Origin: Streptomyces sp. NBC_01210
GTDB lineage: Bacteria; Actinomycetota; Actinomycetes; Streptomycetales; Streptomycetaceae
DNA length: 64,000 nt
Assembly (NCBI RefSeq): GCF_036010325.1
Contig: NZ_CP108549.1
Location: 7,626,001 to 7,690,000, forward strand
Direction of reading: 5' to 3'
The notes under the pieces were generated by a model that saw only the letters and a list, made by a program, of their open reading frames with translations, did not search any database and was not told the origin of the DNA. This document shows positions 53,858 to 61,757 of this stretch, in pieces (position 1 is the first letter of the stretch; the number at the start of each line of letters is the position of its first letter). The position numbers were made by a program, and so were the translations under genes.

Positions 53858-54159
53858 GACACCTTCCTTCTGATCGCTGACGACGGATTCCAGTGCGGCT
53901 CGTGAAATCGCCGGAGCCCGCGGAACGGTTCGACAGGGATCGTCACTTCGGGTTTCGGGTTGAACGCCCGCTGCCGAAGAACCGGCCGGGAGCGGTCCGT
54001 CTCCGCTGTCCTCAAGCTTGCTCCCCGGCCCTTGCCGGGCCCTTGCCCGTGCCCTTGTGGATTTTCTTGCACGGGCCGATTCCTATCCGTAAGGGAATTT
54101 CATGGAGTCCATACAGGCCATACAGTCGACGTCGCCCGGCGCGACGGCGGTACCTGGGG
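53858..54159. other. Intergenic region after polQ2 with a small hairpin
   Basis: 302 bases with no credible gene. CCCGGC-CCTT-GCCGGG (54024-54039) is a short hairpin that may end the long minus-strand operon. The remainder should hold the promoter of the extra oxygenase gene, whose site lies just above 53857 (GAAGGAAGG on the minus strand). Confidence 0.5.
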
Positions 54160-54705
54160 TCACCGGGCGGAGTCGCCGGCCGCCGCCGACGGCAAGGTCC
54201 TGAGCCAGCGGCGCACTTGAGCGGCGCTTTTCAGTCGTACGACGGCGGCGTGGGGATGCCGGGAGAGGAAATCGGCTGTCTCACGCTGCCGTTGTGCGTA
54301 CCTGGCCCACGCCAGGCGGATCGGATGCTGCGGGTTGAACAGCAGGGACCGCCAGGTCTCGACATTGCCGTGCTGCCAGAGTCTGCGCCCGGTGATGACC
54401 CGGACGAGAGACCGGCGGATCACGCGGCTCACCACGATGCGCCGTGGCAGGTCCAACCAGATGAAGGTGTCGGCGCGCCCGCCCAGGATGTCGCCGACGA
54501 TCCAGTGGTACTGGGCGTCGCAGACCCAGCCCGGACCATTCGTCAAATGCCGTACGTCATCGGTGAATTCGCCCCTTGGCGTCCAGTTCGGCCCGTAGTA
54601 AAGGCCGTCCATCTCGATATGCGGAACTTTGAGCCGTCGCGCGAGGCTGGCCGCCAGCGTGGTCTTGCCCGCTCCCGGAATTCCGGCGATCACGATTCTG
54701 CGCAT
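54160..54705 (-). CDS. polQ2: P-loop nucleoside kinase-like protein (polQ2-like)
   Basis: 181 residues. Walker A GIPGAGKTTLA at residues 8-18, HIEMDGLYYGPNW as the DxD/substrate loop, VGDILGGRADTFIWLDLPRR as Walker B, and arginine-rich lid residues RRSLVRVITGRRLWQ. The fold is that of adenylate-kinase/topology-modulation (FlaR) kinases. It sits 4 bases after the MFS exporter start, at the end of the operon. In nikkomycin and polyoxin synthesis a kinase places a cryptic 2'-phosphate on the nucleoside intermediate, later removed; the place next to the exporter supports this assignment, but it rests on memory of gene order. Confidence 0.68.
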   Translation of the reverse strand: MRRIVIAGIPGAGKTTLAASLARRLKVPHIEMDGLYYGPNWTPRGEFTDDVRHLTNGPGWVCDAQYHWIVGDILGGRADTFIWLDLPRRIVVSRVIRRSLVRVITGRRLWQHGNVETWRSLLFNPQHPIRLAWARYAQRQRETADFLSRHPHAAVVRLKSAAQVRRWLRTLPSAAAGDSAR

Positions 54706-54709
54706 GCCA

Positions 54710-55969
54710 TCAGGCGCCTTTCCGTTCGACGGGTTGTGCCGTACCGAGCACGGGCAGGGCCGGCAGCGCCCGGGTCACCCGGGAAACCGCCGGAGCGCTC
54801 AACAGCGATATTCCGGCCAGGGCCAGCCAGAGCACACTGTTCCCGGCCGTCAGCAGCCCGGTGAACAGAGCGGGACCCAGAGCGCCGGCGAGACCGAAGG
54901 CGGTCTGGAACACCGCGCTGTAACGGCCCTTCAACGCCTCTGGCGCCGCCTCGTTCGCCATCGCGATCGTGACGGGCGCGTACAGCGCCTCACCGACCCC
55001 GCCCGCCACGGCGGCTGCCAGCGCCACCGGGACCGCCCACTGGACGTCGAGCCATGCCGCCGGCACCAGCAGGAGGAACGCCAGGGCGAAGGCCAGGCAG
55101 GAAAGCCGCAGGCTGTGCGTCCGGGAGCGGCGCTCGCCGTAGCGGAGGGCGGGTTCCCGGGCGAGTACGAGGCAGCCGCAGGCCACGATGACCAATACGC
55201 CGGGCAGCCAGGACGGCCCGTGCAGGATGTCCAGCGCGACGACGGGGAGGATCACCACAAGGCTCTGGGTGGCCAGGGTGAACTGCACCTGCAGCAGGCA
55301 CAGCAGCAAGTACGGCCGGTCGGCCAGCAGGACCCGCCATCCGGCCCCTGAGGGTGGCGCCGCGTCCCCGTGGTCCGCCGTGACGGCCGCGCCCCGTACG
55401 GCCTGCCCGACGGCGAGCACTAGTGCGGCCGCCACCAGGTAGCTGACGGCGTTGGCGTATGTGACCAGGCGCAGTCCGCGCACGTCGTCGATCAGCAGGC
55501 CGCTCAGGGCAGCTCCGAGGCCCGCGCCGGCACCCAGCCCGACGAGCCGGAACACGCCGAGCAGACCGAACGCCCGGGTGAGTTCGCCCTCGCGCACCAG
55601 ACGGCCGAGCATCGGAGCGTTCGCGGTCCAGAACACCCGCTCCGAGGCCGTGAAGACGACCGTGAGCAGTCCCACGTGCCAGGCCGATCCCACCAACGGG
55701 TACAGCGCGCAGACACCCGCCCGCGCCACATTGCCGAGCACGACGAACGGTGTCGGGCCCCACCGATCGACCAGGTTGCCACCGAGCGGGCCCGCCAGCA
55801 GGCCGATGAAACCGCCTGCGGTGAGGGCCGTACCGACCTGCTCGATCGGCAGGTGCTGGGCCCGGGTGAAGAAGATCAGGGCCATGGGTGCCCACAGTCC
55901 GCTGCCGATGTTGTCGATCAGGTTCGCCAGCAGGTACAGGCCCTGCTCGCGGGTGAGTTGGCGTCTCAC
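54710..55969 (-). CDS. polQ1: MFS exporter (polQ1-like)
   Basis: 419 residues from the GTG at 55969, in a GTGA overlap with the kinase-like gene upstream. About twelve transmembrane helices; the A-like loop is GPLGGNLVDRWGPTPFV between helices 2 and 3, and MANEAAPEALKGRYSAVFQT precedes the second-half helices. Similar in build to multidrug exporters (MFS-1). Probably exports the antibiotic and gives self-protection. Confidence 0.82.
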   Translation of the reverse strand: MRRQLTREQGLYLLANLIDNIGSGLWAPMALIFFTRAQHLPIEQVGTALTAGGFIGLLAGPLGGNLVDRWGPTPFVVLGNVARAGVCALYPLVGSAWHVGLLTVVFTASERVFWTANAPMLGRLVREGELTRAFGLLGVFRLVGLGAGAGLGAALSGLLIDDVRGLRLVTYANAVSYLVAAALVLAVGQAVRGAAVTADHGDAAPPSGAGWRVLLADRPYLLLCLLQVQFTLATQSLVVILPVVALDILHGPSWLPGVLVIVACGCLVLAREPALRYGERRSRTHSLRLSCLAFALAFLLLVPAAWLDVQWAVPVALAAAVAGGVGEALYAPVTIAMANEAAPEALKGRYSAVFQTAFGLAGALGPALFTGLLTAGNSVLWLALAGISLLSAPAVSRVTRALPALPVLGTAQPVERKGA

Positions 55970-56571
55970 GGCGCGCTCCCGGGTCCGGGTTCGTCCCCGG
56001 CGCAGAAGTGTGTGAGCAGTGCGTGGGGTGCGCGGCCGTCGACGATCGTGGCCGTGCGGGGGCCGGGCGGCGGTTCGCCGCCGCCGGTGTCCGTGAGCAG
56101 GACGAGCGAGTCGGCACGCAGGGCGGCGGCGAGCATGGCCGCCGCCCTCGGGAGGCTTGCGTGGTCGGTGCCGGCGTACGCACCGCCGGCGCTGCCGGAC
56201 ACGACCGGGATGCGACCGTCGTCCAGCAGGATCCGCAGGAGACCGGCGTCGGCTCCGGTCAGCCCGACGGCAGGCGGGCCGTAGGAACTCAGCAGTTCGA
56301 CGAGCCCGTGCCGCGTCGCGCCGTGGGGCAGGTCCGCGCCGTGGGGCAGGTCCGCGCCCCGGGTCAGGTCCTGAACCACGACGGACCGTACGCCGATCCG
56401 TCGCAGGAAGGCCACGTCCTGCGCGAAGGACCGCAGGGCCCGGTCGTCGTCCAGGACGCCGCCGTCCGCCGCGACCACCATCGTGCTGCCGCTCAGACGG
56501 AGCAGCGAGGGCAGGGCCTCGGCAAGGATGAGCGCCTTCGTCATGGCCGAGCGCGTCTGGTGGGCCGTCAT
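55966..56571 (-). CDS. polP: N-acetylglutamate-kinase-like enzyme (polP-like)
   Basis: 201 residues, much shorter than the usual 290 of ArgB. N-terminal ALPSLLRLSGSTMVVAADGG (where ArgB has the lysine-glycine motif KYGGNAM, here AADGG), FAQDVAFLRRIGVRSVVVQD, GLTGADAGLL and ADSLVLLTDTGG are recognisable amino-acid-kinase segments. The replacement of the catalytic lysine region and the loss of the middle are odd. In the pathway PolP is reported to phosphorylate N-acetyl-glutamate on the way to carbamoylpolyoxamic acid. Overlaps both neighbours by 4 bases. Confidence 0.72.
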   Translation of the reverse strand: MTAHQTRSAMTKALILAEALPSLLRLSGSTMVVAADGGVLDDDRALRSFAQDVAFLRRIGVRSVVVQDLTRGADLPHGADLPHGATRHGLVELLSSYGPPAVGLTGADAGLLRILLDDGRIPVVSGSAGGAYAGTDHASLPRAAAMLAAALRADSLVLLTDTGGGEPPPGPRTATIVDGRAPHALLTHFCAGDEPGPGSAP

Positions 56572-58271
56572 ACCGAACGCCGGTACAGCGTCCCCTCGCT
56601 CCAGATCCGGTCGACCTCGCCCCACGCCATGGCCGAGGCCACGTCCGGGAAGAAGCCGCTGCCATTGAGGTTGGCACTGGTGTTGCACAGCACCGGGACG
56701 CCGCTGAGCAGGTGGTACTCGGACAACACCTCGGCGAGGAACGGATCGTCCTCCTCCGCCACGGTCTGCAGCCGCGCGGTCCCGTCGAGGTGCACCACGG
56801 CGGGGATACGGGGCGCCCACTCCGGCCGCACGTCGTGGTCGAAGAGCATGTGCGGGTCCGGCGTGCCGGGGTCGAAGATCTTCCGCGCCTCTTCGACGAG
56901 GCAGATCGGCGCGACGGGGCGGTACGGCTCGCGCCCCTTGATCCGGTTGAGGGTGTCCTTCATCTCCGCCTCGGTCGGTGCGGCCAAAATGCTGCGGCCG
57001 CCGAGTGCGCGGGGGCCGAGCTCGGCGCGGCCGTTGAGCACGACCACCGGCTCGCCCGTCTCGTGCAGCACGCCGGCCAGTTCGCGCGGCGTGCAGCGGG
57101 TCGAGGTCCAGCCCTCCGGGATGCTGACGGTGGGCGTCAGGGCCGGACCGAGCCGGGCGTGCCAGGCGACGGGCCCGGGGCCGGTGTGCCGGATCATGCC
57201 AAGTGCGGCCGCGCCGATGGCGGACCCGGCGTCGTTGGGGAACGGCGGCACCCACATCTCCCGTACGAGGGGCAACGCGCGAAGTGCGCTGTTCCACTTG
57301 ATGTTGAGCGCGCAGCCGCCCGCGAAGCACAGGTTCCACGGCCCGTCGCCCTTCCACCGCAGGATCGTGGCGACCAGCCGCTCGGTCAGCAGTTCCTGCA
57401 GGAACTGGTGGACGCCGGCCAGCACGTCCTCGTCGCTCACGCCCGTGGGCTCCACCCGCTCCCGTACGGCACGGAAGAACGCGTGCACAGGAGGCATCGA
57501 GGGCTCGAAGAGGCTGCCGAAGCCACCGACGGTGCGCCGGTACTCCACCGCCTGCTCGTCGTCGCTCTCGAACGTGTCGTGGAACGCCTGCCGCAGCACC
57601 GCCACCACCGGTTCGCGTACCTGGCCCTTCGCGATGTACGCCATGAGCTTCCCCGCCACCGACAGGTCGTCCACCGTGGCGGACTGGCTCTGCCTGCGGA
57701 AGGGGCCGAAGTGGTGGCCGGCCGTGGCGTAGGCGTGCCCGATCAGCGGGAACAGCGCGCCGCCGTTCTCCACCCCGCCGTCCGGGTCGACCCAGTACAG
57801 CCGGGGAAACAGGCCGCCGTCCCAGACGAGGACGAAAGCGGGCTCGCCCCGCTCGGCGAAGGGGCTGGAGCAGTAGGTGCTGACGACGTGCCCGGCCGCG
57901 TGCGAGTAGCTGGTGTACGGGTATGTCCTGCCGTCCATGGCGAACTCGCCGGAGACGTAGGGCCGCACCAGGTCCGGGCAGGCGTCGGACTCCCGGTAGG
58001 GGCCCACGGGCAGGACGAGGGGAACGCCACGGTCCGAGGTCTCGACCCGGCCGTGCTCGTCGCCGTCCCAACCGTCGATCACCCACTCGTCGACGTCCGA
58101 CGGCCGGTAGCCGAAGTCGGCGAGTACGGCCGGGACGATGCCGAGGTCGGAGACCGTGCTGTAACGCCGGTTGTTGGCGAGCTTCTCCATCTCGACGCTG
58201 AAGACAAGCCGACCGTCGTCGAGGAGCGCCACAGCACCATCATGAGTGAGTTTGAGTCCGCAGATGATCAT
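56568..58271 (-). CDS. polO: O-carbamoyltransferase, NodU/CmcH family (polO-like)
   Basis: 567 residues. It begins MIICGLKLTHDGAVALLDDG (the ATP-binding N-terminal motif with the family His), then SYSHAAGHVVSTYCSSPF (SHxxxH metal/ATP site), VLVWDGGLFPRLYW, LCFAGGCALNIKWN and NGRAELGPRALGGRSILAAP, the signature of the carbamoyl-adenylate-forming YrdC-like C-terminal part. It transfers a carbamoyl group from carbamoyl phosphate, here to the hydroxyl of the polyoxamic-acid precursor. Its ATG overlaps the polN stop (TTATGA). Confidence 0.87.
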   Translation of the reverse strand: MIICGLKLTHDGAVALLDDGRLVFSVEMEKLANNRRYSTVSDLGIVPAVLADFGYRPSDVDEWVIDGWDGDEHGRVETSDRGVPLVLPVGPYRESDACPDLVRPYVSGEFAMDGRTYPYTSYSHAAGHVVSTYCSSPFAERGEPAFVLVWDGGLFPRLYWVDPDGGVENGGALFPLIGHAYATAGHHFGPFRRQSQSATVDDLSVAGKLMAYIAKGQVREPVVAVLRQAFHDTFESDDEQAVEYRRTVGGFGSLFEPSMPPVHAFFRAVRERVEPTGVSDEDVLAGVHQFLQELLTERLVATILRWKGDGPWNLCFAGGCALNIKWNSALRALPLVREMWVPPFPNDAGSAIGAAALGMIRHTGPGPVAWHARLGPALTPTVSIPEGWTSTRCTPRELAGVLHETGEPVVVLNGRAELGPRALGGRSILAAPTEAEMKDTLNRIKGREPYRPVAPICLVEEARKIFDPGTPDPHMLFDHDVRPEWAPRIPAVVHLDGTARLQTVAEEDDPFLAEVLSEYHLLSGVPVLCNTSANLNGSGFFPDVASAMAWGEVDRIWSEGTLYRRSV

Positions 58272-58792
58272 AAATTTCGACTCTCTGTGCGATTCTGGTA
58301 GATGCTCTGTTCGGCGAATCCGGGCTGTGTAACGGGCCGCACGTACAACCGCGATCCCCGCCCCGGAGGGAAGGCGTGGGCCCAGCCGGCAGGCATCTGC
58401 CGGGCGGTGAGCTCGGTGAAGCCCTGCTGAACGAACCAGTGGCCACTGTGCTTCGAGACGGCGACGAGCAGCCGGCAGCCGAGGGCCGCGCCGACCCGCC
58501 CGGCGTGGTCCACCAGCAGTGCGCCGATCCCCTGGCCCTGCGCGTCCGGGGCGACGCAGAGGTTGTAGAGCAGAAGACCGCGACGGCGCCGGGACAGCCC
58601 CACACACCCCATGAGCCGAACCTCGTTCACCGCCGCCAGGAACTCACCGACCCTGCCCGCGATCTGCGCCGGCGTCCGGCTGAGGAGCAGGTCCTCGGCG
58701 GCGAAGCGCGCCGACAGCTCGGCGATGGCAGGGACATCCGCGGGGCGGGCGGCCCGTACGGAGACGGCAGCCGGCGTGCTAGGCGCGACCAC
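58268..58792 (-). CDS. polN: GNAT acetyltransferase (polN-like) ending in a TTA codon
   Basis: 174 residues from a GTG at 58792, overlapping the SDR gene by 14 bases. GNAT fold: VRAARPADVPAIAELSARFA, LLLYNLCVAPDAQGQGIGAL (acetyl-CoA site Q-G-Q-G-I-G) and FVQQGFTELTARQMPAGW. In the reported acetylation cycle PolN acetylates glutamate and later removes the acetyl group. The last sense codon, immediately before TGA, is TTA (58271-58273), rare in Streptomyces and read by the bldA tRNA; the downstream ATG overlaps it, so low bldA activity could also reduce carbamoyltransferase coupling. Confidence 0.8.
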   Translation of the reverse strand: MVAPSTPAAVSVRAARPADVPAIAELSARFAAEDLLLSRTPAQIAGRVGEFLAAVNEVRLMGCVGLSRRRRGLLLYNLCVAPDAQGQGIGALLVDHAGRVGAALGCRLLVAVSKHSGHWFVQQGFTELTARQMPAGWAHAFPPGRGSRLYVRPVTQPGFAEQSIYQNRTESRNL

Positions 58793-59555
58793 GGCGCTGA
58801 GCGAAGCCGAGACCGAACGGCTGGTCGGTCGGCATGATCTCGATCATGTTGACGTTCACATGGGGCGGACGCGAGAGGCACCAGAGGACGGTTTCGGCGA
58901 CATCGTCGGCGGTGAGCGGGACGACGCCGTCGTACAGCCGGTCCGCGCGCTGCTCGTCGCCGTCGTAGCGGACGAGCGCGAACTCCGTTCTGGCCATCCC
59001 CGGCGCGACGCAGGTGACGCGGACTCCAGTGCCCTCCAGGTCGGTCCGCATGTTCAGGCTGAGCTGGTGGACGAACGCCTTGGTGGCCGCGTAGACGTTT
59101 CCGCCCGTGTACGGGTAACGGGCAGCGATGGAGCCGATGTTGACGATGTGGCCGCAGCCGCGTTCGACGAGTCCGGGGAGGAGGAGGGAGGTGACGTTGA
59201 GCAGGCCGGTGACATTCGTGTCGATCATCTCCTGCCACTGCCGGGAATCGGCGGACTGCATGGGTCCGAACCCCCGGGAAAGACCCGCGTTGTTCACCAC
59301 CGCCGTGATGTCCGGCATGTCGTCAGGCAGCTTGCCGAAGGCGCTCTTCAGCTCGTCGCGGTCCCGTACGTCCGCGGTGAGCGGGATGATCCGGCCGCCC
59401 GCCGGGGCCGCGTCGGCGAGGGCGTCCAGCCGCTCTTCCCGACGCGCGACGGCGACCACCGTGTGCCCCTGCTCGGCCAGCAGGAGGGCGGTCCGGAAGC
59501 CGAACCCCGACGAGGCTCCCGACACGACGACACAACCGTGTTCCCGGGGGCTCAT
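58779..59555 (-). CDS. polM: Short-chain dehydrogenase/reductase (polM-like)
   Basis: 258 residues of classical SDR (YdfG-like). NADP motif SGASSGFGFRTALLLAEQGH, VVNNAGLSRGFG, catalytic Ser in IGSIAARYP and the YxxxK pair in VYAATKAFV. PolM has been linked to successive reductions of acyl phosphate to alcohol in carbamoylpolyoxamic acid synthesis. It overlaps polL by 4 bases and polN by 14. Confidence 0.82.
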   Translation of the reverse strand: MSPREHGCVVVSGASSGFGFRTALLLAEQGHTVVAVARREERLDALADAAPAGGRIIPLTADVRDRDELKSAFGKLPDDMPDITAVVNNAGLSRGFGPMQSADSRQWQEMIDTNVTGLLNVTSLLLPGLVERGCGHIVNIGSIAARYPYTGGNVYAATKAFVHQLSLNMRTDLEGTGVRVTCVAPGMARTEFALVRYDGDEQRADRLYDGVVPLTADDVAETVLWCLSRPPHVNVNMIEIMPTDQPFGLGFAQRRGRA

Positions 59556-60292
59556 ATCTGCTCCACCGGGTCGTAGCTCATCAGGAGCATGTCCCGGGTG
59601 CCGGCGCCCAGGGCGGGGTCCGCGATCGAGACGTCGCCGACCCCATGCCGGATACGGATGTCGTCGCCGAAGAAGGAGTCGAAGGCCTCGGTGAACAGCG
59701 TCTCGGTGATCGGTTCGCCGTCCGGGCTGTAGATGCGCGTCTCGCCGCCGCTCACGTTGTGGCGCCGCACCATATGGAGGCTGATGAAGGTGCAGCCGTC
59801 CCGGTGCACCCCCTCCGGTGTCGGCCTGCCCCGTTCGTCCGGGCGGGCGACGATCCGTACGCAGTGCGCCTGCACCTCCCACCGTTCCACCTTCTTGGCC
59901 GGCAGCTGGGCGACGTTGAAGGCGATGAGCGAGCAGAGGAACGGGTTGTACTGGATCGCCTCGTCGAGCTCCTCGTACTTGCGCATCTGCCCGCCGGCGA
60001 ACGGGTTGTTCTCCCGCGTCTGGAAGTAGCCGGGGTTGTCCTTCACCCTCAGCTCGCCCGTAACGGCGTCATAGGTGTAGCGGGTGTGCCGCCGGTACCG
60101 GTACCGGCCGCCGTCCGGCAGATAGGGGTCCGGCAGCAGGTCGTCGTAAGAGGCGACGAAAGGCCCGACGGCGTCACCGATCGTCTCGGGGACGCGCAGG
60201 AGGGCGCCCTTCACGATCGAGAAACCGTTGCGTGTGATCTCGCTGGTGACGTCCACGTCAGTGGAGATCGCGGTGTCGTGGGGGATGTGCAT
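59552..60292 (-). CDS. polL: 2OG-Fe dioxygenase, free-amino-acid hydroxylase type (polL-like)
   Basis: 246 residues, PF10014-like (the group that includes isoleucine hydroxylases). YRYRRHTRYTYDAVTGEL, NPFAGGQMRKYEEL, the HxD motif in PEGVHRDGCTFISLHMVRRH and NVSGGETRIYSPDG, then a distal histidine in RIRHGVGDVS. It is expected to hydroxylate the carbamoylated amino acid. The ATG at 60292 has GGAG about 9 bases ahead, and 23 bases separate it from polK. Overlaps polM (ATGA). Confidence 0.83.
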   Translation of the reverse strand: MHIPHDTAISTDVDVTSEITRNGFSIVKGALLRVPETIGDAVGPFVASYDDLLPDPYLPDGGRYRYRRHTRYTYDAVTGELRVKDNPGYFQTRENNPFAGGQMRKYEELDEAIQYNPFLCSLIAFNVAQLPAKKVERWEVQAHCVRIVARPDERGRPTPEGVHRDGCTFISLHMVRRHNVSGGETRIYSPDGEPITETLFTEAFDSFFGDDIRIRHGVGDVSIADPALGAGTRDMLLMSYDPVEQI

Positions 60293-60315
60293 GGGTCTTC
60301 TCCAGTCGGGACCGG

Positions 60316-60957
60316 TCAAGCGCGGACGAAGTGAACAAGCAGCGCCCGGCGGTCTTCCGGGCACTCCTGCGTGACCGGCGGTACGCCGTGCCATGAGTGG
60401 TCGGAGGGCACCATCACCACCGAGGTGCCCAGCAGCGGTGAGACGCGCCGCACGCAGTCCGCCATGTCAGGCCCGCGCAGCACCCGCAGGTCGCCGTCCC
60501 ATTCGTCACGCCACACGTCGTTGAAGTAGAAGAGATGCGTGACGGCCTTGTCGGCACGATCGGTGTGCGGCTCGATCCAGCAGCCGCGCGAGTACCGGGT
60601 CATCCGGGCCTCGACCGAGCAACCGTCCAGGTCGGTGCCGGTGAGGGTGGTGAGGGCCGCCCGGTACTCGTCGGACAGCAGCTCCTCGATCAGCCACCGC
60701 CACCGGTCGGAAAGGTCGACGGTGCCGTTCCGGCCGGCCTGCCCGTCCTTGATGATGGTCCGGCTGTTCATCAGGTATTGCTTGCCGCCGCCGGAGCCCG
60801 TCTGCCGCTCGCTGCGGACGAATCCGTCCACCGTGAACTCGTCGCACAGCCCGCGGGCGGCTGTGTCGTCCCCGAAGGACCGCGGGATCACGGCGTATTG
60901 GTACGGATCCTGGTGCAGCTCGGCGCGCTCGATGGCGCCGAGGTCGAGTACCGGCAT
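60316..60957 (-). CDS. polK: 2-oxoglutarate/Fe(II) oxygenase (polK/nikM-like)
   Basis: 213 residues. Iron ligands HxD in WIEPHTDRADKAVTHLFYF and the distal histidine in SWHGVPPV; the arginine for 2-oxoglutarate is in CPEDRRALLVHF. NikM/PolK is placed in the oxidative shortening of the octosyl acid bicycle to the aminohexuronic acid nucleoside core. It starts two bases after the polJ stop, so the genes are coupled. Note the resemblance to the enzyme at 53.2 kb. Confidence 0.8.
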   Translation of the reverse strand: MPVLDLGAIERAELHQDPYQYAVIPRSFGDDTAARGLCDEFTVDGFVRSERQTGSGGGKQYLMNSRTIIKDGQAGRNGTVDLSDRWRWLIEELLSDEYRAALTTLTGTDLDGCSVEARMTRYSRGCWIEPHTDRADKAVTHLFYFNDVWRDEWDGDLRVLRGPDMADCVRRVSPLLGTSVVMVPSDHSWHGVPPVTQECPEDRRALLVHFVRA

Positions 60958-60959
60958 GA

Positions 60960-61757
60960 TCAGCCCTCCTCTCCGAGGCCTTCGGCCTCTTCCTGTCGTT
61001 CGGATTCCAGCTGTTCGAAGACCTGCCGTACGGCTTCCTGCCAGGTGGCCCGGGACAGCCCGTGGCGTTCCAGGAGTGCGCGGGTGTCGCCGTGCTCGCG
61101 CTCGACGGCGGTGAGCAGGCTGTGCATGATCCACCGGGGGGAGGCGGTACGGGCCGTCAGGTCGTCCAGGGCGTAGGTGTACGTCCAGTCCGGGCGTGGG
61201 TCGTCGGGGCGCAGCGCCCGGTAGGCGCGACCGGTGAGCGCGTAGTCGTTCGTGACGTCGGCGAGCCGGATGCCGAGTCCGCGCAGGACCAGCGCGGAGA
61301 TCACTCCGGTGCGGTCCTTGCCGACCGTGCAGCAGACGTACAGCGGCGCCGTGTCCGGGTCGGCGAGCAGGCCGATGACCTCCGCCGCCACCGGGGCCGC
61401 CATGCCCAGCATGTCGCGGTAGTTGTCCAGGTAGACGCTCGGGGCAGGACGGCGTACGCCTCTGATACGGGTCACGTCCCCGTGCACCGGGCGGCGCAGC
61501 ACCCGTGCGTTCATCCGGCCGGGCCCGTCCTCCTGGGCCCGCTCGGAGGGGTGGCGCAGGTCGACCACGGTCCGCACGCCGACTTCCGACAGGGCCGGGG
61601 CGGTGTGCGGGCTCGGGGCCGGGCCGCGGAGCAGGATCCCGCGCCGCAGCCGTGTGCCGCCGGGCCCGAGGAGCCCGCCGCAGTCGCGCACGTTGGGCAG
61701 TCCGTCCAGCGCGATCGTGCGGGTGCCGCCCGTCGGCCGCCGGGCCGGCCCGGTCAT
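60960..61757 (-). CDS. polJ: Tyrosine-phosphatase-fold phosphatase (polJ/nikL-like)
   Basis: 265 residues. DSP-like fold with the CX5R active site in LYVCCTVGKDRTGVISAL, preceded by TIALDGLPNVRDCGGLLGP and RTVVDLRHPSERA as in bacterial tyrosine/serine phosphatases (Y_phosphatase3). In nikkomycin and polyoxin synthesis the corresponding enzyme dephosphorylates octosyl acid phosphate intermediates. Overlaps polI by 4 bases. Confidence 0.86.
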   Translation of the reverse strand: MTGPARRPTGGTRTIALDGLPNVRDCGGLLGPGGTRLRRGILLRGPAPSPHTAPALSEVGVRTVVDLRHPSERAQEDGPGRMNARVLRRPVHGDVTRIRGVRRPAPSVYLDNYRDMLGMAAPVAAEVIGLLADPDTAPLYVCCTVGKDRTGVISALVLRGLGIRLADVTNDYALTGRAYRALRPDDPRPDWTYTYALDDLTARTASPRWIMHSLLTAVEREHGDTRALLERHGLSRATWQEAVRQVFEQLESERQEEAEGLGEEG

